Assembly: GCA_021777285.1 (NCBI GenBank)
Contig: JAJYDR010000005.1
Coordinates: forward strand, 1-59,623
Direction: 5' to 3'
Source of the DNA: Actinomycetes bacterium
GTDB lineage: Bacteria > Actinomycetota > Acidimicrobiia > Acidimicrobiales > RAAP-2
DNA length: 59,623 nucleotides
A program made the translations under genes and the position numbers. Positions 50,346-59,623 of the stretch are shown here, in pieces; the stretch's first letter is position 1, and every line of letters starts with the position of its first letter. Under the pieces are notes generated by a model. The model was not told the origin of the DNA and ran no database searches. It was given only the letters and a program-made list of their open reading frames with translations.

Positions 50346-50448
50346 CTACGACGGGTCGCGCTTCGAGCGGCGCGACGCACGCGGGTGAGTGGGTCGCTGC
50401 GATCGTCACGACTCGGGTGCGACCTGCGCTCACCCACACGACATTTGG

Positions 50449-50521
50449 TGCGCCGGCCGGGACTTGAACCCGGAACCTGTTGATTAAGAGTCAAATGCTC
50501 TGCCAATTGAGCTACCGGCGC
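50449..50521 (-). tRNA. tRNA-Lys (CTT)
   Basis: On the minus strand the gene folds with a 7-bp acceptor stem (GCGCCGG / CCGGCGC), and the loop CTCTTAA carries anticodon CTT for AAG. The T loop has TTCAAGT. The discriminator is A. The CCA end is not encoded. Confidence 0.95.
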
Positions 50522-50562
50522 GAAACGAGTCTATACCGTCGTGCCGGCGCTCGAGTGGTGCG

Positions 50563-51987
50563 TTAGTGGTGCTGTACGGCCTTGACCTCGAGGAACTCCT
50601 CGAAGCCGTACGATCCCAGTTCACGCCCGATGCCCGATTGCTTGTACCCGCCAAAGGGTGCGACCACGTTGAAGGCGCCGCCGTTGATCTCCACCTGACC
50701 GGTGCGAATCTTCCGGGCCACTTCAAAGGCCTTCTCGTGGGTCGACGCCCAGACCCCGCCGGCGAGTCCGTAGGTCGAGTCATTGGCGATCGCGATCGCC
50801 TCCTCCTCGGTGTCATAGGGGATGATGGACAGCACCGGTCCGAAGATCTCCTCGCGGGCGATGGTCATGTCGTTGGTCACGTCCGAGAACACCGTGGGCT
50901 GGACGTAGTAGCCCTGCTCGAGACCGGGCGGGGGTGTGACGCCCCCGCAAAGCAAGCGGGCGCCCTCGTCGATTCCCTTGGTGATGTAGTCGCGCACTCG
51001 CTGTAGTTGCGCCTCGCTCGCGAGGGGGCCGAGCAGGCTCGATCCGGTCACGGGGTCGCCGGGCTGCAGGTTCGCGGCCGCGGCGACGGCAACCTGTTCG
51101 ACTTCGTCGAGGCGCGAGCGCGGCACCACCATGCGCGTCAGCGCCGAGCAGGTTTGGCCCGAGTTGAGATAGCACTTGAAGACGCCGTCAGCGACGGCTT
51201 TGGCAATATCGGCGTCCTCAAGGATGATGTTGGCCGACTTGCCGCCGAGCTCCAGGGAGACGCGCTTGACCATCTCCGCGGCGATCTGCATCACACGCTT
51301 GCCGGCCCTCGTGGAGCCGGTGAAGGACACCATGTCGGTCTTCGGGTGCGCGACGATCGCCTCGCCGACTACGGGTCCCAGGCCAGTGACCAGATTGAAG
51401 ACGCCGTGGGGGAGACCGACTTCGTCGATGATGTCGGCGAGCAGGAACGCGTTGAGCGGTGCCACCTCGCTCGGCTTGAGCACGACCGTGCAGCCGGCGG
51501 CCAGCGCGGCGGCCACCTTGTTCGCGATCTGGTGGAGTGGATAGTTCCAGGGGGTGATCGCCGCGACCACGCCCACCGGTTCGCGAATCAGTGTCGAGTT
51601 GCCGACCACTTCCTCCCAGGAATACTCGGCGGCCCGTCGGGCGTTGTCGGCGAAGGTCGCGGTCGGCAGGCCGACCTGGATGCCCTTGGAGAGCATCAAG
51701 GGCATGCCAACTTCGTGGGCGATGACGAGCGCGATGTCATCGCTGCGCTCGGCCAGCTTCTCCGAGATGCGCAGGAGGTACTCGGAGCGCTCCTTGGCGC
51801 TCGTGTTGGACCAGGCGGTGAATGCCGCCGCCGCGGCCTCTACCGCCACGTTGGCCTCGTCGACCGTACCCACCGGCACGGTGCCGTAGGCGTCGCCGGA
51901 GGCTGAATCGAAGACGGTGAAGGTCTCCTTGGACGTCGCCCGACGCCAGGAGCCGTCAATGTAGAACGAGTCGCGAGCAATGGTCAT
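50563..51987 (-). CDS. Aldehyde dehydrogenase family protein
   Basis: This 474-residue enzyme oxidises aldehydes with NAD(P). Features in order are [19 protein letters not shown] (cofactor site), [39 protein letters not shown] with the general base Glu, the catalytic Cys in [16 protein letters not shown], and [11 protein letters not shown]. The N-terminus [15 protein letters not shown] is normal for the family. It is one of the broad-specificity ALDHs; the substrate is unknown. ATG 51987 gives the full-length N-terminus; I did not find a strong ribosome site close to it. Confidence 0.9.
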   Translation of the reverse strand: MTIARDSFYIDGSWRRATSKETFTVFDSASGDAYGTVPVGTVDEANVAVEAAAAAFTAWSNTSAKERSEYLLRISEKLAERSDDIALVIAHEVGMPLMLSKGIQVGLPTATFADNARRAAEYSWEEVVGNSTLIREPVGVVAAITPWNYPLHQIANKVAAALAAGCTVVLKPSEVAPLNAFLLADIIDEVGLPHGVFNLVTGLGPVVGEAIVAHPKTDMVSFTGSTRAGKRVMQIAAEMVKRVSLELGGKSANIILEDADIAKAVADGVFKCYLNSGQTCSALTRMVVPRSRLDEVEQVAVAAAANLQPGDPVTGSSLLGPLASEAQLQRVRDYITKGIDEGARLLCGGVTPPPGLEQGYYVQPTVFSDVTNDMTIAREEIFGPVLSIIPYDTEEEAIAIANDSTYGLAGGVWASTHEKAFEVARKIRTGQVEINGGAFNVVAPFGGYKQSGIGRELGSYGFEEFLEVKAVQHH

Positions 51988-52112
51988 GAATCCCCCCTAT
52001 GGCCCAGAATTCGGGCCTTCAGGGAGAATCTACACGGGCCGGTCGACGCGCCGAACGGCGCGCCGCGCGCGAACGGGCACCCGGCCCCCGTGGGGTGGAC
52101 CAGACAACTTGG

Positions 52113-52187
52113 GGTGAGCGACGGGGGTCGAACCCGCGACCTCCAGGACCACAACCTGGCGCTCTAACCAACTGAGCTACGCCCACC
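52113..52187 (-). tRNA. tRNA-His (GTG)
   Basis: On the minus strand the acceptor stem GTGGGCG / CGCTCAC with one G-T pair, the anticodon stem CCAGG/CCTGG and loop TTGTGGT give anticodon GTG. The extra G at -1 opposite C73, a His identity feature, is encoded (52187 and 52113). Confidence 0.95.
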
Positions 52188-52268
52188 AAGTCCAACCAGT
52201 ATGGCACAGGGCCCGAGTCGGCCTCCGTGCCGCCGGTGGCGTGGGTTCCTTCAGTACGCTTCGAGTAC

Positions 52269-52342
52269 GCCCCTGTAGCTCAACTGGATAGAGCAGACGG
52301 TTTCTACCCGTCAGGTTGCGGGTTCGACTCCTGCCGGGGGCA
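52269..52342 (+). tRNA. tRNA-Arg (TCT)
   Basis: Acceptor GCCCCTG / CGGGGGC, D-loop AGCTCAACTGGATAGAGC and anticodon loop TTTCTAC between GACGG and CCGTC give anticodon TCT (codon AGA). The T loop is TTCGACT. The discriminator is A. Confidence 0.95.
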
Positions 52343-52362
52343 CGAGGACCGCTGCGCACTGG

Positions 52363-52437
52363 TCGGGAAGGCGGGATTTGAACCCGCGGCCTCCTGGTCC
52401 CAAACCAGGCGCGCTAACCAAGCTGCGCTACTTCCCG
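52363..52437 (-). tRNA. tRNA-Pro (TGG)
   Basis: On the minus strand the acceptor is CGGGAAG / CTTCCCG, and the anticodon stem CCTGG/CCAGG with loop TTTGGGA gives TGG (codon CCA). A T loop TTCAAAT and discriminator A are present. Confidence 0.95.
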
Positions 52438-52567
52438 TCGCACCATCGTGGCACATCTGGCGATGCGCGGGTCCCAAGGCACGCGGGCGGGGTGACGGCG
52501 AGACGCGGTGCACCGTCGTCGTATGGCGAGGCACTGTCTATGGTTGAGTCGAGAAAGCGAGGTCACC

Positions 52568-53380
52568 ATGGCCTACGAGTGGATTGTCGACGCCCTTGAC
52601 CAGACGTGGCGGTCGATCGACGACGTCGTTCGCCCGCAACCACCGGCGGCGTACGACGCGATGACGCCGTGCCCGGGCTGGAGCGTGCGCGACGTCTTGA
52701 GCCACCTGCTCGGCTTTGAACTGCTGCTCGAGGGCGAGGCGCCGCCCGAGCACGACGACAACTACCCCGACTACGTCAAGAACGAGATCGGGCGCATGAA
52801 CGAGGCCTTTGTCGAAGCCGGACGTGGCCAGCCGGGGATCGAGGTCCTGGACCGATTCATGGCCGTCGCCGCACGGTCGATCGCTCGGCTGCGGGCGCTG
52901 AGCGATGACGACTGGGATCGCGTCGGCTGGAGCCCCGAGGGCGATCGGCCCTACCACCGGTTCCAGGAGACACGCGTCGTCGACAGTTGGATTCACCTCC
53001 AAGACATCCGCGACGCCCTGCTTGAGCCCGCGGACGATCACGGGCCGGGTGAAGAGATCGTGGTGAATCGGTTCGAAGCGGCGATCCCGTACGTGATCGG
53101 CAAGCGGATGCAGGCGCCCGACGGGTTCACGATGCAGCTCAACCTGAGCGGGCGGGTGGGACGCACGGTCATGGTGGCGATGACCGACGGGCGCTGCAAC
53201 CCGGTGGCCGAGTTGACCGTGCCCCCGACGACGGTGATCAGCACGCCCGTCGCCCTCTTTTGGCGACTGGCGGCCGGCCGGATCAGCGCTGACGCGTTCT
53301 TAGGCGCGTCGGCCACGTACGTCGAAGGCGACCGGGCTGCCGCGCGCCGGTTCGCCGACGGCATGCGCGTGATGATCTAG
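52568..53380 (+). CDS. Mycothiol-type maleylpyruvate isomerase family protein
   Basis: This 270-residue protein has the DinB-like helical N-domain with the TPCPGWSVRDVLSHLLGFE motif (metal His) and SWIHLQDIRDALL (further His). These are characteristic of the mycothiol-dependent maleylpyruvate isomerase (TIGR03083/TIGR03086-like) family. A beta-rich C-domain of the SCP-2-like type (residues about 175-270) follows. The family uses mycothiol as cofactor in actinobacteria. The ribosome site GCGAGG lies ahead of ATG 52568. It sits just before trigger factor, but an operon is not indicated. The substrate is unknown. Confidence 0.82.
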   Translation: MAYEWIVDALDQTWRSIDDVVRPQPPAAYDAMTPCPGWSVRDVLSHLLGFELLLEGEAPPEHDDNYPDYVKNEIGRMNEAFVEAGRGQPGIEVLDRFMAVAARSIARLRALSDDDWDRVGWSPEGDRPYHRFQETRVVDSWIHLQDIRDALLEPADDHGPGEEIVVNRFEAAIPYVIGKRMQAPDGFTMQLNLSGRVGRTVMVAMTDGRCNPVAELTVPPTTVISTPVALFWRLAAGRISADAFLGASATYVEGDRAAARRFADGMRVMI

Positions 53381-53414
53381 GCCACGCCTGGCAACCGGTA
53401 GGCTGGCATCTCCT

Positions 53415-54749
53415 ATGCGCGCAACCGTTTCCAACCTCGAAAACAACCACGTGAAGCTGGTCGTCGAGCTCGACGACGCCGAGATGACCGGCGCGATCGA
53501 CAAGGCCGCCCAGACGCTCTCCAAACAGGTGTCGGTCAAGGGATTCCGCAAGGGCAAGGTCCCCAAGAACGTGCTGATCGCCCACATCGGCGGCGCCGAC
53601 GTGCTGCGCGGCGAGGCGATTCGTGAGTCGATGCCCGATTTCTACGCGCGCGCCATCGCCGACACCGCGGTCGACCCGATCGGCGAGCCCGACATCACGG
53701 TCACGAGCGGCGAGCTCGAGGGACTCCTGGTGTTCGAGGCGAACGTCGAAGTGCGCCCGGAGATCACGATTAGCGGCCACCGTGGGCTTCGCGTGACGCT
53801 GCCCTCGCCGCAGGTCACCGACGCCGAGGTGGATGCGCAGATCGACCGCTACCGCGAGACCGACGCGACACTCAACGACGTGGACCGTCCGATCGTCACC
53901 GGTGACCTGGTCACGATGGACGTGACGGCGACCCAGGTCGGCGAGGAGTCCGAGCCGCTCGAGATGAGCGACTACATGTACACCGTGGGATCGGGCGCGA
54001 TCACCGAGAGTGTCGACGAACTCATCCTGGGACTTCGCGCCGGCGAGAACCTGACGGTGAACGGCAGTGTGCAAGGTGGCGGGACCGTCACCTACGCCAT
54101 GAAGCTCAAGCAGGTCAAGGAGCGGGTCTTGCCCGAGTTGACCGACGAGTGGGTGGCCGAGAACACCGAGTGGCCGACGGTCGCCGACATGCGCGACCAG
54201 CTCGTCGATCAGATGCGCAAGCGCAAGGTGATGGAGGCCCAATTCGCCCAGCGCGACGCCGTCCTGGTGGCGCTGGGGGACCTCGTGGCCGAGGACGTCG
54301 CGCCCGACGTCCTCGTGTCCAGCGAGACGAACGAGCGGCTGCACGACCTCGGCCATCGTCTGGGGGAGCAGAAGCTGAGTCTCGAGATGTTCCTGCAGGT
54401 GACTAACCAGACCCCTGACGCCCTGCTCGAGTCGCTGCGGGCCGACGCGGCGCGCGCGGTTCGAATCGACCTGGCGCTTCGCGCGCTCGTACGCGCCGAG
54501 AACCTCGAGCCGACCGATGAGGAGGTCGACGAGGAGCTCGTGAAGACCGCCGAGGCGATGTCCGTCGAGCCCGACGTGCTGCGCGCCAATCTGCGTGACA
54601 CCGGCCGGACCGTAGCCTTCACCGCGGAAGTCGCCAAGATGAAGGCGTCGCGCTGGCTCACCGAGAACGTCACGTACGTGGACCCCGACGGTCTGGTCAT
54701 CGACCCGGCGCTCTTGAGCGTCGATCAGTCACTCGAAATGGACGCTTAA
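53415..54749 (+). CDS. tig: Trigger factor (ribosome-associated chaperone)
   Basis: This 444-residue chaperone binds the ribosome exit and shields new chains. The ribosome-binding signature VKGFRKGKVPKNVLIAHIGG lies near residues 39-59, the FKBP-type prolyl isomerase domain at about 150-240 (GDLVTMDVTATQVG, LGLRAGENLTV) and a helical C-terminal domain follows. It is full length. TAGGCT ends 10 nt before ATG 53415, close to a leaderless arrangement. The downstream clpP and clpX genes form the conserved tig-clpP-clpX block that links folding with proteolysis. Confidence 0.95.
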   Translation: MRATVSNLENNHVKLVVELDDAEMTGAIDKAAQTLSKQVSVKGFRKGKVPKNVLIAHIGGADVLRGEAIRESMPDFYARAIADTAVDPIGEPDITVTSGELEGLLVFEANVEVRPEITISGHRGLRVTLPSPQVTDAEVDAQIDRYRETDATLNDVDRPIVTGDLVTMDVTATQVGEESEPLEMSDYMYTVGSGAITESVDELILGLRAGENLTVNGSVQGGGTVTYAMKLKQVKERVLPELTDEWVAENTEWPTVADMRDQLVDQMRKRKVMEAQFAQRDAVLVALGDLVAEDVAPDVLVSSETNERLHDLGHRLGEQKLSLEMFLQVTNQTPDALLESLRADAARAVRIDLALRALVRAENLEPTDEEVDEELVKTAEAMSVEPDVLRANLRDTGRTVAFTAEVAKMKASRWLTENVTYVDPDGLVIDPALLSVDQSLEMDA

Positions 54750-54752
54750 GGT
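54747..54752 (+). promoter_or_regulatory. -10 box TAAGGT, leaderless type, for clpP
   Basis: TAAGGT is followed by 6 nt and GTG 54759. It overlaps the stop of tig and could give clpP its own leaderless transcript. Confidence 0.4.
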
Positions 54753-54758
54753 ATAGCC

Positions 54759-55367
54759 GTGAACGAACACTTCCGAGCTCAGAACTACCTGGTTCCCACC
54801 GTCGTCGAGTCGTCGAACCGTGGTGAACGGGCCTATGACCTCTACAGCCGACTGCTGCGCGAACGGATCATCTTCCTCGGCACGCCGATCGACGACACCG
54901 TGGCGAACTTGATCTGTGCCCAGATGTTGTTCCTGGAGTCTGAGGACCCCGAGAAGGACATCAACCTCTACATCAACTCACCCGGCGGCGACATCACCGG
55001 GCTGCTCGCCATCTACGACACGATGAAGTACATCAAGGCTGACGTGTCGACCTTCTGCTTCGGCCAGGCGGCCTCGGCGGCGGCGGTCCTACTCGGGGCC
55101 GGAGCGAAGGGCAAGCGCTACGCACTGCCGCACGCTCGCGTGCTGCTGCACCAGCCCTGGGGTGGCGTTGGCGGCCAGGCGTCGGACATCGAGATTCAGG
55201 CGCGCGAGATCCTGCGCATGAAGGACATGCTGAACCTCATGCTGGCCAACGACACCGGTCAGTCGGTCGAGCGGATCACCAAGGACACCGACCGTGACTT
55301 CATCATCGGTGCGGATGAGGCCGTGGAATACGGCCTCATTGACGAGGTAATCAGCCCCCGTTCGTAG
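54759..55367 (+). CDS. clpP: ATP-dependent Clp protease proteolytic subunit ClpP
   Basis: This 202-residue serine peptidase forms the barrel of Clp[20 protein letters not shown] is the substrate strand. The catalytic Ser106 is in [13 protein letters not shown] (the usual GQAASMGA is slightly altered), His131 in [12 protein letters not shown], and Asp in ITKDTDRDF. No propeptide of note is seen. It lies 9 nt after tig and 63 nt ahead of clpX. Only one clpP is present in this locus, whereas many actinobacteria have a clpP1-clpP2 tandem; a second copy may be elsewhere. Confidence 0.95.
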   Translation: MNEHFRAQNYLVPTVVESSNRGERAYDLYSRLLRERIIFLGTPIDDTVANLICAQMLFLESEDPEKDINLYINSPGGDITGLLAIYDTMKYIKADVSTFCFGQAASAAAVLLGAGAKGKRYALPHARVLLHQPWGGVGGQASDIEIQAREILRMKDMLNLMLANDTGQSVERITKDTDRDFIIGADEAVEYGLIDEVISPRS

Positions 55368-55430
55368 GTTCCGAGTTTTTGGGACTTCGCATCCTAGGAT
55401 GGGTGGGTCAGGTCGTGTCGGAGGGTGCTT

Positions 55431-56687
<1,257 letters not shown>

Positions 56688-56690
56688 ACC

Positions 56691-58019
56691 GTGCGATTTG
56701 AAACATACGCCCAGGCGTTGGGCTGGCTCGAGTCTCACGTCGACTTCGAACGAGTGTCGCCCAACCGCCAGTCGCCGCCGACCCTGCAGCCGATCGTCGA
56801 GACGTTGGCCATGCTGGCTGACCCGCACCACGACTTCCCGTCGATCCACATCACCGGAACCAACGGCAAGGGCTCGACCACGACGATGACGAGTGAACTC
56901 CTGCGCGCGACGGGACTGCGCGTGGGCACCTTTACCAGCCCCGACCTGCACGCGGTCAACGAACGCATCGCGGTGAACGGCGAGGCCATTGACGACGACG
57001 TGTTCCGCGAGCTCTTCGGCCGACTGGCCGACGTGGAGTCGGTGACGGGCATCGCGCTCACCCGTTTCGAGCTGCTCACCGTCGCCGCCTTCTTGCACTT
57101 CTCTGACGAGGGGGTGGACGTCGCCGTGGTCGAAGTGGGGCTCGGGGGCACCTGGGATTCGACCAACGTCATCGACGGCGACGTCACGGTGTTGACCAAC
57201 GTGGACCTCGACCACACCGCCGTCCTCGGACCGACGATCGGTGACATCGCTCGTGACAAGGTCGGCATCTTCCGCACCGACGCCGTCGCCATCGTCGCCA
57301 CCACCAACGCCATCGTGGTCGAGATCGCCCAGCAACGCGTGGATCTGCTCGGTGCGACGCCGTGGTTCCTCGGCGACAGTTTCGACCTGGAGCGCAACGA
57401 CCTCGCGGTTGGCGGCCGACTGCTGACCTTGCGAACGCCCTACTCGCGCTACGACGAGATCGTGGTGTCACTTCACGGCATTCATCAGGGAATCAACGCG
57501 ACCACCGCCATCGTCGCCGCCGAAGCCTTCCTCGGCCGGTCGCTCGGCGACGAGGTCGTGCGCGCGACGCTGAGCAAGGCTCGCGTGCCCGGACGGATGG
57601 AAGTCGTGGCGCATCGACCCATGGTGGTGATCGACGGCGCGCACAATCCCGCGGGCATCGCGGCGCTCGTCGCCACGCTCGACGGCGCTTTTCACGTCGA
57701 GGGCGAGCGACGGTGCGTGGTCGGCATGCTCACGGGTCGCAACATCGACGACATGGTCGCGCCACTGGTGGCGGCCGGGTTCACCGAGTTCCACTGCTGC
57801 GCGCCCCAGTCGCCGCGCGCCGTGGACGCGGGCACCGTGGCGGCGGCGATTCGTCGCCTCGGGGGCGTCGCCGTCGAGCACGGCTCGAGCATCGCGGCCC
57901 TGGCGCACGCGCGCGAGCGCTCGACCGACGACGACCTCATCGTCGTGACCGGCAGCCTCTACGTCATCGCCGAAGTTCGCGGTGAGATCCTGCACCTGCC
58001 GTCTCGGCATCTGCGCTGA
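56691..58019 (+). CDS. folC: Bifunctional folylpolyglutamate/dihydrofolate synthase
   Basis: This 442-residue Mur-ligase-like enzyme adds glutamate to folates. The ATP loop ITGTNGKGSTTTM (P-loop), FTSPDLHAVNERIAVNG, EVGLGGTWDSTNV (with the Thr/Asp) and VIDGAHNPAGI (Lys/His loop) identify FolC. It begins at GTG 56691, three bases after the clpX stop, so the two are coupled. The position after clpX is a familiar actinobacterial order, although valS, often between them, is absent. Confidence 0.93.
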   Translation: MRFETYAQALGWLESHVDFERVSPNRQSPPTLQPIVETLAMLADPHHDFPSIHITGTNGKGSTTTMTSELLRATGLRVGTFTSPDLHAVNERIAVNGEAIDDDVFRELFGRLADVESVTGIALTRFELLTVAAFLHFSDEGVDVAVVEVGLGGTWDSTNVIDGDVTVLTNVDLDHTAVLGPTIGDIARDKVGIFRTDAVAIVATTNAIVVEIAQQRVDLLGATPWFLGDSFDLERNDLAVGGRLLTLRTPYSRYDEIVVSLHGIHQGINATTAIVAAEAFLGRSLGDEVVRATLSKARVPGRMEVVAHRPMVVIDGAHNPAGIAALVATLDGAFHVEGERRCVVGMLTGRNIDDMVAPLVAAGFTEFHCCAPQSPRAVDAGTVAAAIRRLGGVAVEHGSSIAALAHARERSTDDDLIVVTGSLYVIAEVRGEILHLPSRHLR

Positions 58020-58039
58020 GACTGTTAGATTTGTCCGTT

Positions 58040-58453
58040 GTGAATCGGACCCTGGTCATCATCAAGCCCGACGGCGTGCAGCGGGGGCTGGTCGGCGAGA
58101 TCCTCGGGCGACTGGAGCGCAAGGGCCTGCACTTCGTAGCCGCCGAGTTTCGAACGCTCGACGAGGCGACGGCGGCGCGCCACTACGCCGAACACCTGGG
58201 GCGGGACTACTACGACAACCTGGTCCGGTTCATCACGAGCGGCCCGGTGATGGTGGTCGTCGTGGAAGGGCCGGCGGACACCTGGAAGGTGGTGCGCACC
58301 ATGATGGGCACCACCAACCCGCTCGAGTCAGCGCCCGGAACCATACGGGGCGACCTCGCGACGGTGATGGCCCAGAACTTGATCCACGGCTCGGACTCGG
58401 CCGAATCGGCCGGGCGCGAGATCGCGATTTTCTTCCCTCACCTGGATTCCTAG
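58040..58453 (+). CDS. ndk: Nucleoside diphosphate kinase
   Basis: This 137-residue enzyme transfers a phosphate from ATP to nucleoside diphosphates through the active His in NLIHGSDSAESAGREI. The start RTLVIIKPDGVQRGLVGEI and ALGATNPLE-type block (here MMGTTNPLESAPGTIRGD) are normal. GTG 58040 is used; TAGATT ends 8 nt before it, near leaderless spacing. It follows folC by 20 nt. Confidence 0.96.
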   Translation: MNRTLVIIKPDGVQRGLVGEILGRLERKGLHFVAAEFRTLDEATAARHYAEHLGRDYYDNLVRFITSGPVMVVVVEGPADTWKVVRTMMGTTNPLESAPGTIRGDLATVMAQNLIHGSDSAESAGREIAIFFPHLDS

Positions 58454-58532
58454 ACACGGTTGGTCGGTGACCGCGTTCTTGCCCTAGCCTTGCACCGTGA
58501 GGAAGCGTCGGCGGCCTCGATAAAGGGTCTTT

Positions 58533-59564
58533 ATGGTTGATAACCGATTTTCGCTCCTGGGCCGCGATATGGCGGTGGACCTGGGTACGGCCAACACCCT
58601 CGTCTACGTGCGCGGACGCGGCATTATTCTGAACGAGCCGTCGGTGGTGGCGGTTGACGTGAAGGACGGCAAGCCGCTCGCCGTTGGCGCCGAGGCCAAG
58701 CGCATGATCGGGCGAACGCCGAGCAACATCCAGGCGATCCGTCCGCTGAAGGACGGCGTCATCGCCGACTTCGAGATCTGCGAGAAGATGCTGCGGTACT
58801 TCATCCACCGCGTCCATCAGCGGCGCTTCGCCAAACCGCGCATGGTGATCTGCGTGCCCTCGGGCATCACCGGTGTCGAGCAGCGCGCCGTGATGGAGGC
58901 GGCCGAGTTCGCGGGCGCGCGCAAGGCGTACATCATCGAAGAGCCGATGGCTGCGGCCATCGGTGCCGGCCTGCCGATCCACGAGCCGAGCGGCAACATG
59001 GTCGTCGACATTGGCGGAGGCACGACCGAAGTGGCTGTCATCTCGCTCGGCGGTATTGTCACGAGCCAGTCGATCCGCGTCGGCGGCGACGAACTCGACG
59101 AAGCGCTCGTCGCCTTCGTGAAGAAGGAGTTCCAGCTTGCGCTCGGTGAGCGGACGGCGGAAGAGATCAAGATCCAGTTGGGCTCGGCGTACCCGTTGGA
59201 GCAGGAACTGCGCGCGGAGATCCGCGGGCGCGACCTCGTCACGGGGCTGCCCAAGACGGTGGTGATCTCGACCGAACAGATTCGCCAGGCGATCGAAGAG
59301 CCGGTTCAGGCCATCGTGGACGCCGTCAAGGTGACCCTTGACCGCACGCCGCCCGAACTGGCGTCGGACCTGATGGAGCAGGGCATCGTCCTCACCGGTG
59401 GCGGGGCCCTCTTGAACGGGATCGCTCAGCGTCTCGAAGTCGAAACGAACATGCCGATCATCGTGGCGAATGATCCGTTGAACTGCGTGGCCCTCGGCAG
59501 TGGGATGTGCCTCGAAGAGCTCGAGACGTTCTCTCGCATGTTGAAGTCCAGCCCGTCGCGTTAA
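58533..59564 (+). CDS. mreB: Rod shape-determining protein MreB
   Basis: This 343-residue bacterial actin guides peptidoglycan synthesis along the cylinder. Key motifs are [17 protein letters not shown] (phosphate-1), [51 protein letters not shown] (phosphate-2) and [19 protein letters not shown] (adenosine). It is full length. AAAGGG precedes ATG 58533. A TAGCCT at 58485 is a possible -10. mreC follows at once. It shows that the organism probably grows as a rod or has a lateral wall. Confidence 0.96.
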   Translation: MVDNRFSLLGRDMAVDLGTANTLVYVRGRGIILNEPSVVAVDVKDGKPLAVGAEAKRMIGRTPSNIQAIRPLKDGVIADFEICEKMLRYFIHRVHQRRFAKPRMVICVPSGITGVEQRAVMEAAEFAGARKAYIIEEPMAAAIGAGLPIHEPSGNMVVDIGGGTTEVAVISLGGIVTSQSIRVGGDELDEALVAFVKKEFQLALGERTAEEIKIQLGSAYPLEQELRAEIRGRDLVTGLPKTVVISTEQIRQAIEEPVQAIVDAVKVTLDRTPPELASDLMEQGIVLTGGGALLNGIAQRLEVETNMPIIVANDPLNCVALGSGMCLEELETFSRMLKSSPSR

Positions 59565-59567
59565 CGC

Positions 59568-59623
59568 GTGGTCACCGACCGGTCGAGGAGACGCGCGTGG
59601 ACCCTGGGGGTCAGCACGCTGAT
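59568..59623 (+). CDS. mreC: MreC, N-terminal fragment at the window edge
   Basis: Four bases after the mreB stop, GTG 59568 opens a frame reading VVTDRSRRRAWTLGVSTL, a basic start before a hydrophobic segment as in MreC. Only 18 codons and part of the next lie inside the window. The identification rests on this N-terminus and on the mreB-mreC order, so it is tentative. Confidence 0.6.
   Translation, partial: MVTDRSRRRAWTLGVSTL

Overview
The window is one continuous stretch of high-GC DNA (roughly two thirds G+C by eye, not computed). Genes are densely packed, GTG starts are frequent, and many genes overlap by 4 bp (ATGA or GTGA). The organism looks like a high-GC actinobacterium. Supporting signs are a PimB'-like mannosyltransferase followed by an SRPBCC protein, two luciferase-like proteins of the kind that often use F420, a mycothiol-type maleylpyruvate isomerase fold protein, a ClpS-DUF2017 pair, DUF4232 and neocarzinostatin-like secreted proteins, a soluble acyl-ACP desaturase, and many TANNNT -10 boxes placed directly in front of start codons. 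The class Acidimicrobiia is my best guess, but this is inference and no marker gene here proves it.

Layout. 0.1-8.5 kb: a PH-domain membrane protein, three small cysteine-bearing proteins, then a tight run of PimB'-like glycosyltransferase, SRPBCC protein, ROK kinase, small luciferase-like protein and class I/II aminotransferase, followed by an SMP-30 protein and glycerol kinase on the other strand. 8.5-11.7 kb: B12-dependent class II ribonucleotide reductase (nrdJ), with a -10/-35 promoter, two NrdR-like palindromes upstream and a strong hairpin downstream. 11.7-20.3 kb: an accessory pocket with secreted proteins of unknown function, a decayed IS3 copy, an intact IS256-family element and small enzymes (SnoaL-like, DinB-like, YdeI-like, an epimerase). 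20.3-31.8 kb: catabolic and regulatory genes, namely PrpF isomerase, glutaryl-CoA-dehydrogenase-like enzyme, SDR with divergent TetR, a three-gene pyruvate/branched-chain-type dehydrogenase operon without E3, MarR plus MFS exporter, a CDF transporter and a luciferase-like protein. 31.8-50.4 kb: DsrE protein, MFS, acyl-ACP desaturase, CoA ligases, a permease with three C-terminal YHS domains, thioesterase, ArfB, SurE, aldose epimerase, SDRs, DUF2236 protein, ClpS-DUF2017, propionyl-CoA synthetase, two GNATs and a cysteine-synthase-family enzyme. 50.4-59.6 kb: an aldehyde dehydrogenase, four tRNA genes (Lys, His, Arg, Pro), and the core block tig-clpP-clpX-folC-ndk-mreB with the first codons of mreC at the right edge.

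How the genes fit together. The right end is a conserved housekeeping block for protein quality control (trigger factor, ClpP, ClpX), folate, nucleotide and cell-shape functions. The middle is rich in acyl-CoA and lipid chemistry (acyl-CoA dehydrogenase, two CoA ligases, desaturase, thioesterase, 2-oxoacid dehydrogenase), which fits a heterotroph able to use fatty or short-chain acids. The most informative non-coding pattern is a recurrent TANNNT box 6-7 nt ahead of ATG or GTG. It predicts leaderless mRNAs for at least 15 genes and helps choose starts. The most unusual single gene is the permease with triple YHS domains, two of which sit in a 168-bp tandem duplication. I found no CRISPR array, prophage or clear biosynthetic cluster.
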